Shown here: positions 1 to 10,077 of the stretch, in pieces
Layout: each line of letters starts with the position of its first letter
Position numbering within the stretch: the stretch's first letter is position 1
Assembly (NCBI GenBank): GCA_947649575.1
Contig: CANSRZ010000003.1
Coordinates: forward strand, 99,996 to 163,995
Reading direction: 5' to 3'
Source: an uncultured Clostridia bacterium
GTDB taxonomy: Bacteria; Bacillota; Clostridia; Christensenellales; UBA1242
DNA: 64,000 nucleotides
The notes under the pieces: generated by a model
Databases searched by the model: none
The model's input: only the letters and a program-made list of their open reading frames with translations
Told to the model about the DNA's origin: nothing
Translations under genes and position numbers: made by a program

Positions 1-2
1 GA

Positions 3-3000
3 ATTGAAAAAATATATAAAAACTATGCCTACTTCCCTGACAAAAATGACAAGACCAAATTCTATTATTTCAAATTTGAAAACAGCTTGTCACTTTATTA
101 TAATGTAACCAACAAGGACATTGCAGAAAACCTCGACCCTGAAAAGAACTTGCTTAACGGAATTCCATTTTCAAACTATGTTTCAACTTACATAAAATAT
201 CAACTTAACGAGGACGGAACAATTGCAAAAGATGAAGACGGCAATAACATCGTTGAAGAAGAGTCTTTCAGAATTGACCAATATGACCTTATCCCTCAAA
301 AATTTAAAATGGCATTTGCACTAGACACAACAAAAGATAAGCCATCTTTTGGCAAGGACGAAAACTCTCATGTTGTCACTCTTGATAACGAGGGTTGTTA
401 CACTTTGTTTATCCCATACTCTTATTATTACTCTGAGGACGGTGGCAATACATTTACTGAAACACAGTCTGCGCAAATCAAATATACATTCATGCTGTTT
501 AACTCTTCTACATATCTCAATGTTGCAAACAATCTGCCAAACACAACAATGTCAGACTTTGTACAAAGTTCAAGCTTGATAAACAATCAAAGCCATTCAA
601 GATATTATTTTTACAACTATGCAAGCAAAGACAGCAGTTCAAGTGCTGTGGCAAATGGAGAAGCACAACTTCCAACATACACTTTCAATCCATCACTTTA
701 TGAACTTTCTGTTGTTTACACTGATATCAATGATGTTGTTCAGTCGGCAACCTTTAAGCTTGATTACAACGCTCAAACTGGCAAGAATGAACTTCACGCT
801 TATGACGCCTCAGACAACTTGACAGAAATTCCTGTTTATTACAATTATGACGAAAGCACTTCAAATTTGGCAACATTAACATTCAATGACCTTGGCAGTT
901 ATAACATCAGTTTTAATTTTATTTATAAAGAAGCTGACAAAACTTTCAATCTTCCACTGACAGCGCTTGACCAAAGACTTTATATTTATGGCTATCAATC
1001 TTTCTACACAACACAAGAGAAAGACCCAATCACGAACGAAACTCTTTCAAAAGAACTGAAAAAAGTTAATGAAGCAACTTCAACATTCAGAAATTCTGCT
1101 GATATCACAAGCGTGCTTTCATCTAAAATTAATATGCCTGAACAGCATTCTGCAAATCCAATAGATGCTGATGAAATTAAAGCACAAATTGAAAACAATA
1201 TTAGCAAACTTCAAGAAATCAAACCTGTTTCAACAAATCAAACACCTATCAAGTTTAGAGCAAACAGCAATGTAACTTTGCAAACAAGTGGAGTTAGCGC
1301 ATATTATGCTGTAACTTTTGATAACGACGGTAATCCTACAATTGGAAGCAAAACTCCTTACACTGGCGACAATTTGAAAGACGCAGGAACTTATCTTGTG
1401 ATTACTGTTTACACTTACAGAGATTTCCTTTCAACAAGCGGAACTCAACAAAGCAATTTCTATCATTATCAAATTTTCTATTTGACAATCACCAACACAA
1501 CTCCAACAGTAACCGTTAAAGCAGTTACTGGCGAGGTTGACAATGATAACAATGCAATTTTCAAAAACCTTTATGCTGGCGACTATACAAACAAAAGCGT
1601 TTATATTATTGATGACAGCACAAACTCTGAATATGACGCAAATGTAACAATCACTCTTTCTGCAAGAAACTATATGAATACAAATTCACAAAATGATTAT
1701 TTCTTCCAGAACGAGGATATCAAAAATTTTGTAGACGGATTTACTTACGCAAGAGGCATAACCTATTATCCAAACTTAGGAGTTCGTTTTGGCATAAACG
1801 ACCCTGCTAAAAAAGATTTTGATGGCAAAGCTGGACTTTATATTGACGCTTCTGAAACAGCTGATAATCCTTATCATAATGCAGAGTTCACAATTTATAT
1901 TCGCTCGGCTTCATCACAAGAGGCAAGTTCAAGAACTTTTACAATTGACACAAACCCTATTGGCAAAGTGTCAGCCAAGAGCGCAACTTACTCAACAAGT
2001 TCTGACTATACATTAAGTTTAAACCCTATTGATGGCAACAAAACAAATCAACCTCTTGCTTTCTATTGGAATGAGAAAAACAGTGGCGCGCCAACATATG
2101 GCTATTTCAAATATTATCCTTTGAAAGATGTTGAATATTATGGCAACAACCAAAGCACCACATCAAGAATTCTTAGAACAATGATTGAAAGAAACGATAT
2201 CATCCCAGTCAATGCAGTGCTTGACCTTAATTCACAAGATGCAGGCTGGACAAGATATACAAATTCATTGTATTATTCAGAAAGTTCAAAAATCCCAGCA
2301 ACTTATGTGCGTTCATCAGCAGGGCTTTATATCTTGGAAGTTTATGATGACGCTGGAAACAGTACTTTTGAAGTTTATTTACTTGATAACACCTCACCTT
2401 TCTTTGTTAAACGCACAGTTGACTCAGAGCTTAATGACAGTTACAGCTTGATTACAGGCACTGAAACAATCACCGTTTCAGAGGACACAACTGTAAGCAT
2501 ACACTGGGCAGACAAAAAAGGTATTTATATTCGTCAACCAGCAAACACAAGCGATATTTATAAAAATTATCAAAATGACGGACTTGGCGATTTATCTAAT
2601 CAAATCCAAACTGTTGTTGAAAACTTTTTTAATTCAAACAAGCAAGCAATCAACAACATTTCAGGCATTTCTTCTAATGACACAGCAAATATTCCAAACT
2701 ATAATGGCGACTATTTGGCAATAAATATCATTGATGAGGCTTGGATTAAAGAAATTATCAACAAAACAACTGGACAAGTTATAACAGAATATAGCCCATT
2801 CAATGCAACTTCTTACACAATTGACTTCTTTAAAACTGACGAGGATGGCAATCAAGTTGCAAATGAGGGACCTTATAAATTCTTAATTCGCGATAGCTCA
2901 AACACAAAGCTTGACCCAAATCATGGCAAAGAAAGTTTCTTGAATGCTCCAAGTGCTTATGCCACAATTGTTGTATCTTCTGACCAAAGCAAGTTGCAGT

Positions 3001-6000
3001 TTATTATCAATAATGATACTGATAATCCTGTTACTCAGTCGGGTTATTCGTTAGCGCAAAAATTTTATCTAAATGCTGATGGCGAGCTTGTTAAAAATAA
3101 TCCTGAACAAAATCTTGCTACGGCAGGCAATAAGGCATATAAATATTCTTATTACAACCCTATCAAAACAACACTTCCACTCTCTATTTCTTTTGTTCCT
3201 AAAACAAAAAATAGCGCAAGCGTTATGGAAAGTTTATGGCTTGAATATTATCCTTATGTTCAAGCAAATCAAAATGTAACAATGCAAGACCATGATAATG
3301 GAACATTTACAGCAAAAACATATTATCGCACTTTAAGCAACACTCCAACACGCTCATTCCCTATCTTTGAGCTTTCAACAGAAAATGAGGGTTTGCTTGA
3401 AGATACAGTTATGACTTACAACATTTCTTTCAGCGGAACTGACATTGCTGATGAGGGGAAATATGTTATCACAAGACGTTATTCAGACAAAGACAGCACA
3501 GGGCTTGACCAATATGACTATTTTGAAAGAACTTTAACTCTTATTGTAGACAGAAGCAATATTATCTCACCGCTTACTCAAATTTCCAATGGAGACAACA
3601 AATCTTTTGAAAGCATTGTTGGCGGAGATATTCTTATTCAAGTTTATTCAGAAAGTGATCAATCTTCAATTTCACTTGCTTTGCCAGACTACAACCCTAC
3701 AACAGGCTTGAACAGTGGCTCACTTTACACAAGCCAAAACATGACAGAAGAAAGTTTGATTTCAACAGCTTTGACATCAAACAAATTGCCACTTTCTGTA
3801 AGAATTCCTAAATATAAATACACAACTTATAATCAATATGACAGAAACACAAATTCTTACACTTCAAACATAAACAACAAGCTTTCGTATTTTGGCGACT
3901 TTGCAATAAATGAAGAGCAAGAAAGCAGCAGTTCAAGCGTAATAGTTTTCAGAGTTTACACAGAACTTGCTTATGACCAAGCAAACAACCTTGACACTGA
4001 ACGCAGTATCTTGATTGGGCAATATGATACACGCTTAGACGCTGAGGACGCAGTTTCAAAATTGCAACAAAATGCAAGCATTGATGTTTATGAACTTGCA
4101 GCAAAAATTTGTTTTAAACCAGCAAGCACCTTAAGCGATGGAAGAACTTGGAAATGGTATAGAACAAATAAATCAACAACAAACAACTTCTTAAACTTCT
4201 ATGAAACAACAGGCGAATGGGTTGCTCCAACAGCAAATGCAAAACTTCTTGAAAGTTTTTCAGAGGTTGGACAATATGTTATCACAATTTATCAAGCAAG
4301 CAATCAAAACCAAGAAAGTGAGGGAAATGCAGCATTTAATATGCTCTATAAGGTTCAGTTTGAAATAACTAACCCTACTCCTGATTTCTCTGTGCTTAAC
4401 TCAAACACAAACACAGGCTTAAATTCAGTCACAGAAGATGGCCTTTCAACTTATTACACAAACACAAATCTTTTGCGTGTTCAATGGGAAGACCCAAGCG
4501 ATGAGTTCCTTGCAAAAATAGACAAAACTTCTATTTCAATAATAACAGTGAACGACAGAACTCAAAATGAATATTCTGTTTCACTCAACGAAATTCAGCA
4601 AATCAAAAATAGCAATATTTTCTACTTTGACATAGACTTGCAAAAACGATTTGAAAGCAATTTCTGGAGGAACGGCAATTCGCTTAGCATTTCAATGCGC
4701 TATGAGGGCTATCCAGCTGAGCCTAAATATACTGTAACAAAACAAATTAAGATTGACTACACTGCTCCTGTTGAAACATTGGAAACACTTATGAAAAACC
4801 TTTCTAGCTCAGCATCAATGTTTGACAGAATTTATCAAGAGCGCAACATGCGTGTGCTTTATGATTACACAGAAAAGCAAATTGATACAACAGATGTTAA
4901 CGTTTGGAACAATACTGCAAATTTAACAGACTTAATGGAAAATGTAAGTTACTCTTACACACCTGGAAGCGGAAATTTTAGACATTATGCTTATCCAGTG
5001 AACAGATCTTTCTTCAACACTGTTTACAGCAAGCTTACAGACCCACAAAACAGATTCACAAACACTCAAGAGCTTTATTTCAAAAGCATAGATAAATCTG
5101 CTTCAGAATTCTTAACAAATTACACTCAAACAAACAATGGCAGTTTCTCACCAGCAAATGGATATCTCAGTTTAAAAAATGTATTTGCAAGCCTTGACAA
5201 CGACGGATATCTTGTGTCAGACACTTATTATGAAGTTGTTGAACTTGACACGGCTGGGAATATGGTTGTTTACATTGTATATTACAATAACAATAATCAA
5301 AATGATACAGCCATTTCTTACACAAACAGCGCGCTTCAAGAAAAACCAGACGCAGAAAAAATTAAAAAGATTTCAAATAAAGAAATCGCTGACGGTTTTA
5401 ACATTTATTCAAAAACAGGCTTTGAATTGCAAGAACTTAACTTTAACAGCGACGCTTGGGGAATTTACAAAACAAGAATTAACCGCATTGACAGAACATT
5501 TATGCTTTCACCTTGGCTTTTCACTGACGGCATGATTTATGAACTTATCGGCAACAACTTTGTTCAAACAAGGATATCAGAAATCTTTGGCAACGTTAGA
5601 ACAAGCACAGAAAAGTTTACAATCAGCATTTCAGACAGAATGGCTGGCGATTTAAAGAATATTTATGTTTCAATCATGGACACCACCCTGACAACAACTA
5701 AATATTCAGATGAAAATGCAAATGGCAAGTTCGCAATTCTTGAAATTGCAACTCCAACTTATGAAGAAATTGTCAGCATGACTCCAACAACATTCCCTGT
5801 GAAGATGACAATTTCAAACTATGACGGCAATGGCTGGAACAGTTCAATGCTTCTTACAAATGGAAGCGTGCCAGACGGCAATCCAAACACTTGGTCAAGC
5901 TTCAATCAAGGCAATTATTTGGCATTTAGTTATGATTTATCACGACGCCAGTTGATAATCTCTATCAGAATAGACAATGTTTATAACAGAAAGTTTAAAT

Positions 6001-8444
6001 ATGAGATTGAAGATAACTTTGGCGGAATAACCACAATAATTCAACTTGTTGATGAGGAAACCTGCGAAGAAGTTATCAGCGAAAGCAACTCACCTATTTA
6101 TTCTACAACTGAAAGTGGAGATAACGGCGTAACTTATCTTTCAGCAAATGATTTGACTTTCCAATACAACAACTTGATATATAGCGCTGAGGTTGTAAAA
6201 GTTATTGAAAGCGGACGAGAAATTGTTGAAACTGTTAGAGCTGAACTTAAACCAGGGAGCAGAAACATTTCACAAATCAAGCTTAGAGCAAACTCATTAA
6301 ATTATGACAAAACCTATATCATTGAAATTCAAGATATGGATAATCCTGGCACAGTTATAAGAACAGTTAACCTTAGAATCTATAACAGATTGCCAATTTT
6401 GACAACATCATTAAGTGGCAATAACAGCAACAGATATATCCGATTCTTTGACAAAAATGGCAATATAATTGAAACTACTGACAATGTTCCATCAGTTACT
6501 GTCGAATTTAATGGAAGAGTTCTTACTTCAAGTGCAACTTCAATCACAACATTCTCAAACAATGTTACAACAAGATTTGATAATGGTCAAAACCTTGCTA
6601 CTCAAGCAGAATTGACTTATAATGACCAATACACTTACAGTATTTATATTTCAGAGGATGGCAAAAATTGGACAAATATCAATGAAGAATATGCAATTGG
6701 ACACGTTATTTCAGGCACAGGAACTTATTATATTCTTTGCGCTTATGACCATGAAAATTATTTCAAAGATGTTTATAAGCTTTACATGGTTAATATATTA
6801 AGTTCATCTTCAATTTCATATTACTTTAATGTAGATGGCATGCCTGCCACAGCAAGACGTAATTTTAACTACACTGTTAAAGACACAGGCGAAGTTATCA
6901 CAACTGTATATATGCTTAATGTGAATTATGAAGATAAAGACGCACGTGTATCTATTCAGGCAAATCCAGAACTTGACGCAAAAATTGACAACATACGTTT
7001 GGTTACTGATTCAAATTCTGGCAGAGCAAATGTTCGAGTTGAAATTTACAGATACCACAGCAATATCACAACCGACGCAACCTTTGCAGTTGTTTATATC
7101 GGCGAAAATTCAAACATTTTGAATAAACTGACTTATGAAAATGCTTTAGGCTCTAATGTAGACCTTTTGCAGATTGATAATCCAGCAAATCCAAGCAATA
7201 TTGTGGCTCTTGCAGATGACACAATGTTCAATCAGTTAAAGATATCTTGGAATAACTATTACGGCATTCAAGAGAACACAATCAATGTAAAAGTAGAAAA
7301 GAAATGGATTGATGAAAATCAAAATGAAACTTGGGTTAAAGTTAACACAACTGTTTATGGCGATGACCGCACAAGCTTTATTTATCTGACACGTGCAGGA
7401 GCTTATAGACTTAAATTTGAAGATAGTTGCGAAAAGCCAAATACTCATTTGTTTGGCGCAAGAAGCGATGTCATCAACATAACATTCTTAAGCAGCGTTC
7501 CTTTCACAGTGACTTATACAGACCCTGCACAAGAAAAAGAAGTGACATCTGAGCCAATCAACCGTGCAATCTATAACGGAAGCGTTCGCCTTTCACTCAC
7601 CGACCCTAACGAGTATTTTGCATCAGGTTATCCAATCATCCACGTGATGAAAGATGGCAAAGAATATACTGGCTTTACAAATCAAGGCATATACAACTAT
7701 ATTTTCAGCGAAAATGGCTATTACTCAGTTTATTTTGAGGCTAAAACAATTGACCAACAAGATATTAGAATAGAAAATTATGTATTCTCAATCATAAATG
7801 CAAACGAATCAAGATTTGCATTTGAATACAGCACATTCTCAAAATATTATGTTAAGTCGATTATTAAAGATGGCATAGATGTGACCAAAAAGTTTGTTGA
7901 CATCATTGATGACAACAAAGTAACTATTGGTGATGACCAATATTTAACAAATTTGCAGATTTCATTCTTTGATGAAAAAACTGGTGCAGGAAGATATGTT
8001 ATCACTATCGAAACTGGCGAACAAACTTATTCTACAGCAGCGACCTCATTCACCTTTGCGTTCAGAATCAATCTTGCAACTCCTCCAATAACGGTTGGAC
8101 TTGAAGAGGGTTCTTCAACCACAAAGACTATTTCAGTTTCATTCAATGCTAGACACCTGTATGAAACTGTTGGCGATTGCATTGTAAGAATTCCAGGTCA
8201 CAGCCCTATCATAATCAATGCCGAAAACCTTGACACAGAAACAATCACACGTGAAATTTCTGAAATTGGAACAAACTATGTTCAAGTGCTTTCAATGAGT
8301 GGCAACCTGTTGTACTCATATAAAGTAACTCGCAACAAACCGCTTAACCTTTGGTCAATCTTTGCGATTGTTATCAGCATTGTGGTTGTTGCTGTGATAA
8401 TCTTCATCACAGTTAAACTGCGTAAGAGATTGAAAGTAAAATAA
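3..8444 (+). CDS. Giant cell-surface protein with Ig-like modules and C-terminal membrane anchor (5' end outside window)
   Basis: The frame is open from the left edge, so at least 2813 residues are visible and the true start lies outside. The protein is rich in Asn, Thr, Ser and Tyr and built of many beta-sandwich-like modules. Several end in the pattern 'Gly-x-Tyr-x-(hydrophobic)-x-Asp-x-Ala-Gly-Asn' followed by 'Asp-Asn-Thr-Ser-Pro', typical of bacterial Ig-like/cadherin-like repeats. The last 34 residues hold one membrane segment (WSIFAIVISIVVVAVIIFI) and a basic tail, RKRLKVK. No LPxTG motif is present, so it is probably membrane-anchored with its bulk outside the cell. A likely role is adhesion or surface display; the ligand cannot be told. 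A terminator follows directly. Confidence 0.85.
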   Translation: MEKIYKNYAYFPDKNDKTKFYYFKFENSLSLYYNVTNKDIAENLDPEKNLLNGIPFSNYVSTYIKYQLNEDGTIAKDEDGNNIVEEESFRIDQYDLIPQKFKMAFALDTTKDKPSFGKDENSHVVTLDNEGCYTLFIPYSYYYSEDGGNTFTETQSAQIKYTFMLFNSSTYLNVANNLPNTTMSDFVQSSSLINNQSHSRYYFYNYASKDSSSSAVANGEAQLPTYTFNPSLYELSVVYTDINDVVQSATFKLDYNAQTGKNELHAYDASDNLTEIPVYYNYDESTSNLATLTFNDLGSYNISFNFIYKEADKTFNLPLTALDQRLYIYGYQSFYTTQEKDPITNETLSKELKKVNEATSTFRNSADITSVLSSKINMPEQHSANPIDADEIKAQIENNISKLQEIKPVSTNQTPIKFRANSNVTLQTSGVSAYYAVTFDNDGNPTIGSKTPYTGDNLKDAGTYLVITVYTYRDFLSTSGTQQSNFYHYQIFYLTITNTTPTVTVKAVTGEVDNDNNAIFKNLYAGDYTNKSVYIIDDSTNSEYDANVTITLSARNYMNTNSQNDYFFQNEDIKNFVDGFTYARGITYYPNLGVRFGINDPAKKDFDGKAGLYIDASETADNPYHNAEFTIYIRSASSQEASSRTFTIDTNPIGKVSAKSATYSTSSDYTLSLNPIDGNKTNQPLAFYWNEKNSGAPTYGYFKYYPLKDVEYYGNNQSTTSRILRTMIERNDIIPVNAVLDLNSQDAGWTRYTNSLYYSESSKIPATYVRSSAGLYILEVYDDAGNSTFEVYLLDNTSPFFVKRTVDSELNDSYSLITGTETITVSEDTTVSIHWADKKGIYIRQPANTSDIYKNYQNDGLGDLSNQIQTVVENFFNSNKQAINNISGISSNDTANIPNYNGDYLAINIIDEAWIKEIINKTTGQVITEYSPFNATSYTIDFFKTDEDGNQVANEGPYKFLIRDSSNTKLDPNHGKESFLNAPSAYATIVVSSDQSKLQFIINNDTDNPVTQSGYSLAQKFYLNADGELVKNNPEQNLATAGNKAYKYSYYNPIKTTLPLSISFVPKTKNSASVMESLWLEYYPYVQANQNVTMQDHDNGTFTAKTYYRTLSNTPTRSFPIFELSTENEGLLEDTVMTYNISFSGTDIADEGKYVITRRYSDKDSTGLDQYDYFERTLTLIVDRSNIISPLTQISNGDNKSFESIVGGDILIQVYSESDQSSISLALPDYNPTTGLNSGSLYTSQNMTEESLISTALTSNKLPLSVRIPKYKYTTYNQYDRNTNSYTSNINNKLSYFGDFAINEEQESSSSSVIVFRVYTELAYDQANNLDTERSILIGQYDTRLDAEDAVSKLQQNASIDVYELAAKICFKPASTLSDGRTWKWYRTNKSTTNNFLNFYETTGEWVAPTANAKLLESFSEVGQYVITIYQASNQNQESEGNAAFNMLYKVQFEITNPTPDFSVLNSNTNTGLNSVTEDGLSTYYTNTNLLRVQWEDPSDEFLAKIDKTSISIITVNDRTQNEYSVSLNEIQQIKNSNIFYFDIDLQKRFESNFWRNGNSLSISMRYEGYPAEPKYTVTKQIKIDYTAPVETLETLMKNLSSSASMFDRIYQERNMRVLYDYTEKQIDTTDVNVWNNTANLTDLMENVSYSYTPGSGNFRHYAYPVNRSFFNTVYSKLTDPQNRFTNTQELYFKSIDKSASEFLTNYTQTNNGSFSPANGYLSLKNVFASLDNDGYLVSDTYYEVVELDTAGNMVVYIVYYNNNNQNDTAISYTNSALQEKPDAEKIKKISNKEIADGFNIYSKTGFELQELNFNSDAWGIYKTRINRIDRTFMLSPWLFTDGMIYELIGNNFVQTRISEIFGNVRTSTEKFTISISDRMAGDLKNIYVSIMDTTLTTTKYSDENANGKFAILEIATPTYEEIVSMTPTTFPVKMTISNYDGNGWNSSMLLTNGSVPDGNPNTWSSFNQGNYLAFSYDLSRRQLIISIRIDNVYNRKFKYEIEDNFGGITTIIQLVDEETCEEVISESNSPIYSTTESGDNGVTYLSANDLTFQYNNLIYSAEVVKVIESGREIVETVRAELKPGSRNISQIKLRANSLNYDKTYIIEIQDMDNPGTVIRTVNLRIYNRLPILTTSLSGNNSNRYIRFFDKNGNIIETTDNVPSVTVEFNGRVLTSSATSITTFSNNVTTRFDNGQNLATQAELTYNDQYTYSIYISEDGKNWTNINEEYAIGHVISGTGTYYILCAYDHENYFKDVYKLYMVNILSSSSISYYFNVDGMPATARRNFNYTVKDTGEVITTVYMLNVNYEDKDARVSIQANPELDAKIDNIRLVTDSNSGRANVRVEIYRYHSNITTDATFAVVYIGENSNILNKLTYENALGSNVDLLQIDNPANPSNIVALADDTMFNQLKISWNNYYGIQENTINVKVEKKWIDENQNETWVKVNTTVYGDDRTSFIYLTRAGAYRLKFEDSCEKPNTHLFGARSDVINITFLSSVPFTVTYTDPAQEKEVTSEPINRAIYNGSVRLSLTDPNEYFASGYPIIHVMKDGKEYTGFTNQGIYNYIFSENGYYSVYFEAKTIDQQDIRIENYVFSIINANESRFAFEYSTFSKYYVKSIIKDGIDVTKKFVDIIDDNKVTIGDDQYLTNLQISFFDEKTGAGRYVITIETGEQTYSTAATSFTFAFRINLATPPITVGLEEGSSTTKTISVSFNARHLYETVGDCIVRIPGHSPIIINAENLDTETITREISEIGTNYVQVLSMSGNLLYSYKVTRNKPLNLWSIFAIVISIVVVAVIIFITVKLRKRLKVK

Positions 8445-8447
8445 CAT

Positions 8448-8480
8448 AAAAAGAATGAACTTTATGTTCATTCTTTTTTT
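8448..8480 (+). terminator. Intrinsic terminator of the giant surface protein gene
   Basis: A 10-bp perfect stem (8451-8460 with 8466-8475), loop of 5, extended by A/T pairs and followed by a T run. It begins a few bases after the stop codon. Confidence 0.9.
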
Positions 8481-8501
8481 GAAATTTTACAAACTTTGCT
8501 A

Positions 8502-8530
8502 TTGACAAACCCAGTCATAAATGATATAAT
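8502..8530 (+). promoter_or_regulatory. Consensus housekeeping promoter
   Basis: Perfect TTGACA (8502-8507) and TATAAT (8525-8530) separated by 17 bases, directly upstream of the gene at 8554. Confidence 0.9.
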
Positions 8531-8553
8531 ACAAACAGAACTTGGAGGACAAT

Positions 8554-9132
8554 ATGGACACCACATCAAAAGAAAGAATAAAGGAATTGAAAGCACAACT
8601 TAAAGAAGAGAAAAAGAAAGCAAACAAAGGAAGCGGCAAAATCAGATTTAAAGGCTTGTGCAAAATGTTGCTTGGACTTGTTTTGCTCGCACCAGCCCCT
8701 GCTGCACTTGCAACTGGCATAACTTTGGCAGTGCAAGGTGAAAGAGAGTATGAACAAGCTCACACCGCTTATGTTGGAACTGACTATTATAAAAAAGTTC
8801 TGCAAGAAAAATCCAATGCCATTGCTGAATTAGAAAAACAACATGAGTCAGATGAAATTTCTGACAGCATTTACACAGCAATCAAAGACTACTATGAGGA
8901 AAAATATGAGAAAGAAATGCTAGATAAAAGCGAATATGGTGCCATTTTGAAAAAGTCAGATGATAAACGTGGAACAGGTGTTGCTTTAGCTCTAGGTGGA
9001 ACAATTGGCGGTATTCTTATTTCGACTATTTCAGCATGTTCTATTGTTACTTTTTCTTCCAACTGCGATACTCAATTTGATATGATTGCAAATGGTGCAA
9101 AAGAACTTGCTTCTGGTTATCCAGAATGCTAA
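8554..9132 (+). CDS. Small membrane protein of unknown function
   Basis: 192 residues. The ATG at 8554 is chosen because GGAGG lies at 8544-8548, five bases upstream; a longer reading would start inside that site. The N-terminus (about residues 5-30) is a highly charged Lys/Glu helix. A hydrophobic segment follows near residues 37-60 and a second, Gly/Ala/Ile-rich, near residues 145-172. Between them is a charged, Tyr-rich stretch likely to be helical. Two membrane segments around a loop of roughly 85 residues are predicted. It has its own promoter and terminator, so it is monocistronic. I do not recognise the family. Confidence 0.75.
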   Translation: MDTTSKERIKELKAQLKEEKKKANKGSGKIRFKGLCKMLLGLVLLAPAPAALATGITLAVQGEREYEQAHTAYVGTDYYKKVLQEKSNAIAELEKQHESDEISDSIYTAIKDYYEEKYEKEMLDKSEYGAILKKSDDKRGTGVALALGGTIGGILISTISACSIVTFSSNCDTQFDMIANGAKELASGYPEC

Positions 9133-9135
9133 AAC

Positions 9136-9168
9136 AAAAAGAAAGTGCTAAAAGCACTTTCTTTTTTG
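9136..9168 (+). terminator. Intrinsic terminator after the small membrane protein gene
   Basis: GAAAGTGCT (9141-9149) pairs with AGCACTTTC (9153-9161), loop AAA, flanked by A and T runs. Confidence 0.9.
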
Positions 9169-9199
9169 TTCAAATTTCCAAAAATCTTTTAAAAAAGTA

Positions 9200-9228
9200 T
9201 TGACAAATTGCTTATTTTATGGTAAAAT
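9200..9228 (+). promoter_or_regulatory. Promoter of the manganese riboswitch transcript
   Basis: TTGACA (9200-9205), 17-base spacer, TAAAAT (9223-9228). The start of transcription would fall near 9235, just before the aptamer. Confidence 0.8.
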
Positions 9229-9237
9229 ATAATCATC

Positions 9238-9338
9238 AAAAAGGGAGTAGTTACTTCTTAAGTTTATAAGGCGTCAATACGGCAAACAAAAGCCCGCTTT
9301 ATAAAGTGTTTAATATTTAAACATTAACAAGACTTTTT
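9238..9338 (+). promoter_or_regulatory. yybP-ykoY manganese riboswitch aptamer
   Basis: The segment carries the landmarks of the Mn2+-sensing yybP-ykoY class in order: AAAGGGAGTAG (about 9240-9250), GGCGTCAATACGG (about 9250-9283), a CCCGC strand closing that arm, an A/T hairpin (9303-9325) and AACAAGACTTTTT, whose last bases pair with the starting A/G run to form P1. From memory, spacing and order match the Lactococcus lactis aptamer closely. In this class Mn2+ binding stabilises P1 and turns on Mn export genes. Here the P1 3' strand is also the 5' arm of the following terminator, as expected for an ON switch. No transporter gene lies downstream. Confidence 0.85.
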
Positions 9339-9370
9339 GGACAAAGTTCCAGAGAGTCTTGTTTTTCTTT
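9326..9370 (+). terminator. Expression-platform terminator of the riboswitch
   Basis: AACAAGACT (9326-9334) pairs with AGTCTTGTT (9355-9363), followed by a T-rich run. The 5' arm overlaps the aptamer P1 strand, so aptamer folding and termination exclude each other. Confidence 0.85.
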
Positions 9371-9455
9371 CTGGAAATGAAAAATCAAATTTCATAAAAT
9401 GAGGAAAAGAAGCAGAAACTGCTTATGATGCAGAATGTAAAAATTAATTTAGGTA

Positions 9456-9483
9456 TTGACAAACAAAAAACTTATGATATAAT
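9456..9483 (+). promoter_or_regulatory. Promoter of the lipoprotein gene
   Basis: TTGACA (9456-9461), 16-base spacer, TATAAT (9478-9483). It gives the lipoprotein gene a start independent of the riboswitch transcript. Confidence 0.8.
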
Positions 9484-9506
9484 TTAAATATACAGGAGGA
9501 AAAATC

Positions 9507-9906
9507 ATGAAAAAACAAAATTTTAACACTTGCGCTTGGAGCAATTTTAGCAGGCTCTACACTTGGTTTTGCTGGGTGCGCTAGCAGTAGCAATTTAGGA
9601 CAAAACTCTGAACAAAAACCTAGCTATCCTACCTATTCTCCTAGCGGTTATAGTAAAGAAATTCAAGTTAGGCTCGCCGAAAATGTATACATCACTCTTG
9701 ATGATACTCTTCATTTTGGAGAAGTTTCAGGCCTCTGCTCAATAAGCCAAGGCATTACAGACTTTAATCTAATCAAGTTGAAGTTTAACTGCGGACAAGA
9801 TGTCATTCTTTCTTGCGGAAATGAATTTAGAGCTTATTCAAAACAACCAGAAGAAAAAGCTTTTACTCATGTATGCGAAGAATGTTTTTCAAATCCAGAA
9901 GTTTAA
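9507..9906 (+). pseudogene. Small lipoprotein gene with a frameshift in its start region
   Basis: A good start exists (AGGAGG 9494-9499, ATG 9507), but that frame stops after about 25 codons. With one A removed from the six-A run at 9510-9515 the frame becomes a clean 132-residue lipoprotein: MKNKILTLALGAILAGSTLG, then FAGC (lipobox-like), a Ser/Asn linker, and a domain with a Cys-x2-Cys pair near the end (CEEC). As written, no start codon with a ribosome site precedes the long frame. It may be a true pseudogene, a slippage-controlled gene or an assembly error. The function of the mature domain is not recognised. Confidence 0.7.
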
Positions 9907-9909
9907 TAA

Positions 9910-9936
9910 AAAAGAAGAGCAATTGCTCTTTTTTTT
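9910..9936 (+). terminator. Intrinsic terminator of the lipoprotein gene
   Basis: GAAGAGC / GCTCTTT stem with AATT loop, followed by a long T run, just after the stop codon. Confidence 0.85.
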
Positions 9937-9984
9937 ATTTAATTATATATGAATTGAAATAAAATAACTAAAAAATAAAGTCAA

Positions 9985-10030
9985 AACAAGCCGTTCGACA
10001 CTTTTATAAAAAGTTAGAACGGCTTATTTT
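9985..10030 (-). terminator. Terminator of the rpmG-rplA operon
   Basis: AAGCCGTTC (9988-9996) pairs with GAACGGCTT (10017-10025) with an inner A/T stem. On the minus strand it is followed by a T-rich tract. It ends the operon after rplA, so rplJ and rplL are not part of it. T-rich sequence on the other side may also let it work on the plus strand. Confidence 0.85.
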
Positions 10031-10044
10031 TAATTTTCTTTTGG

Positions 10045-10068
10045 TTACTTTTCTTTTAAAGAAAGTAA
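10045..10068. repeat. Intergenic palindrome, copy a
   Basis: TTACTTTTCTTTTAAAGAAAGTAA, preceded by TTTTCTTTTGG. One of five related palindromes in this window, the others near 23.0, 23.2, 27.0 and 30.9 kb. Confidence 0.7.
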
Positions 10069-10077
10069 CAATAAATA

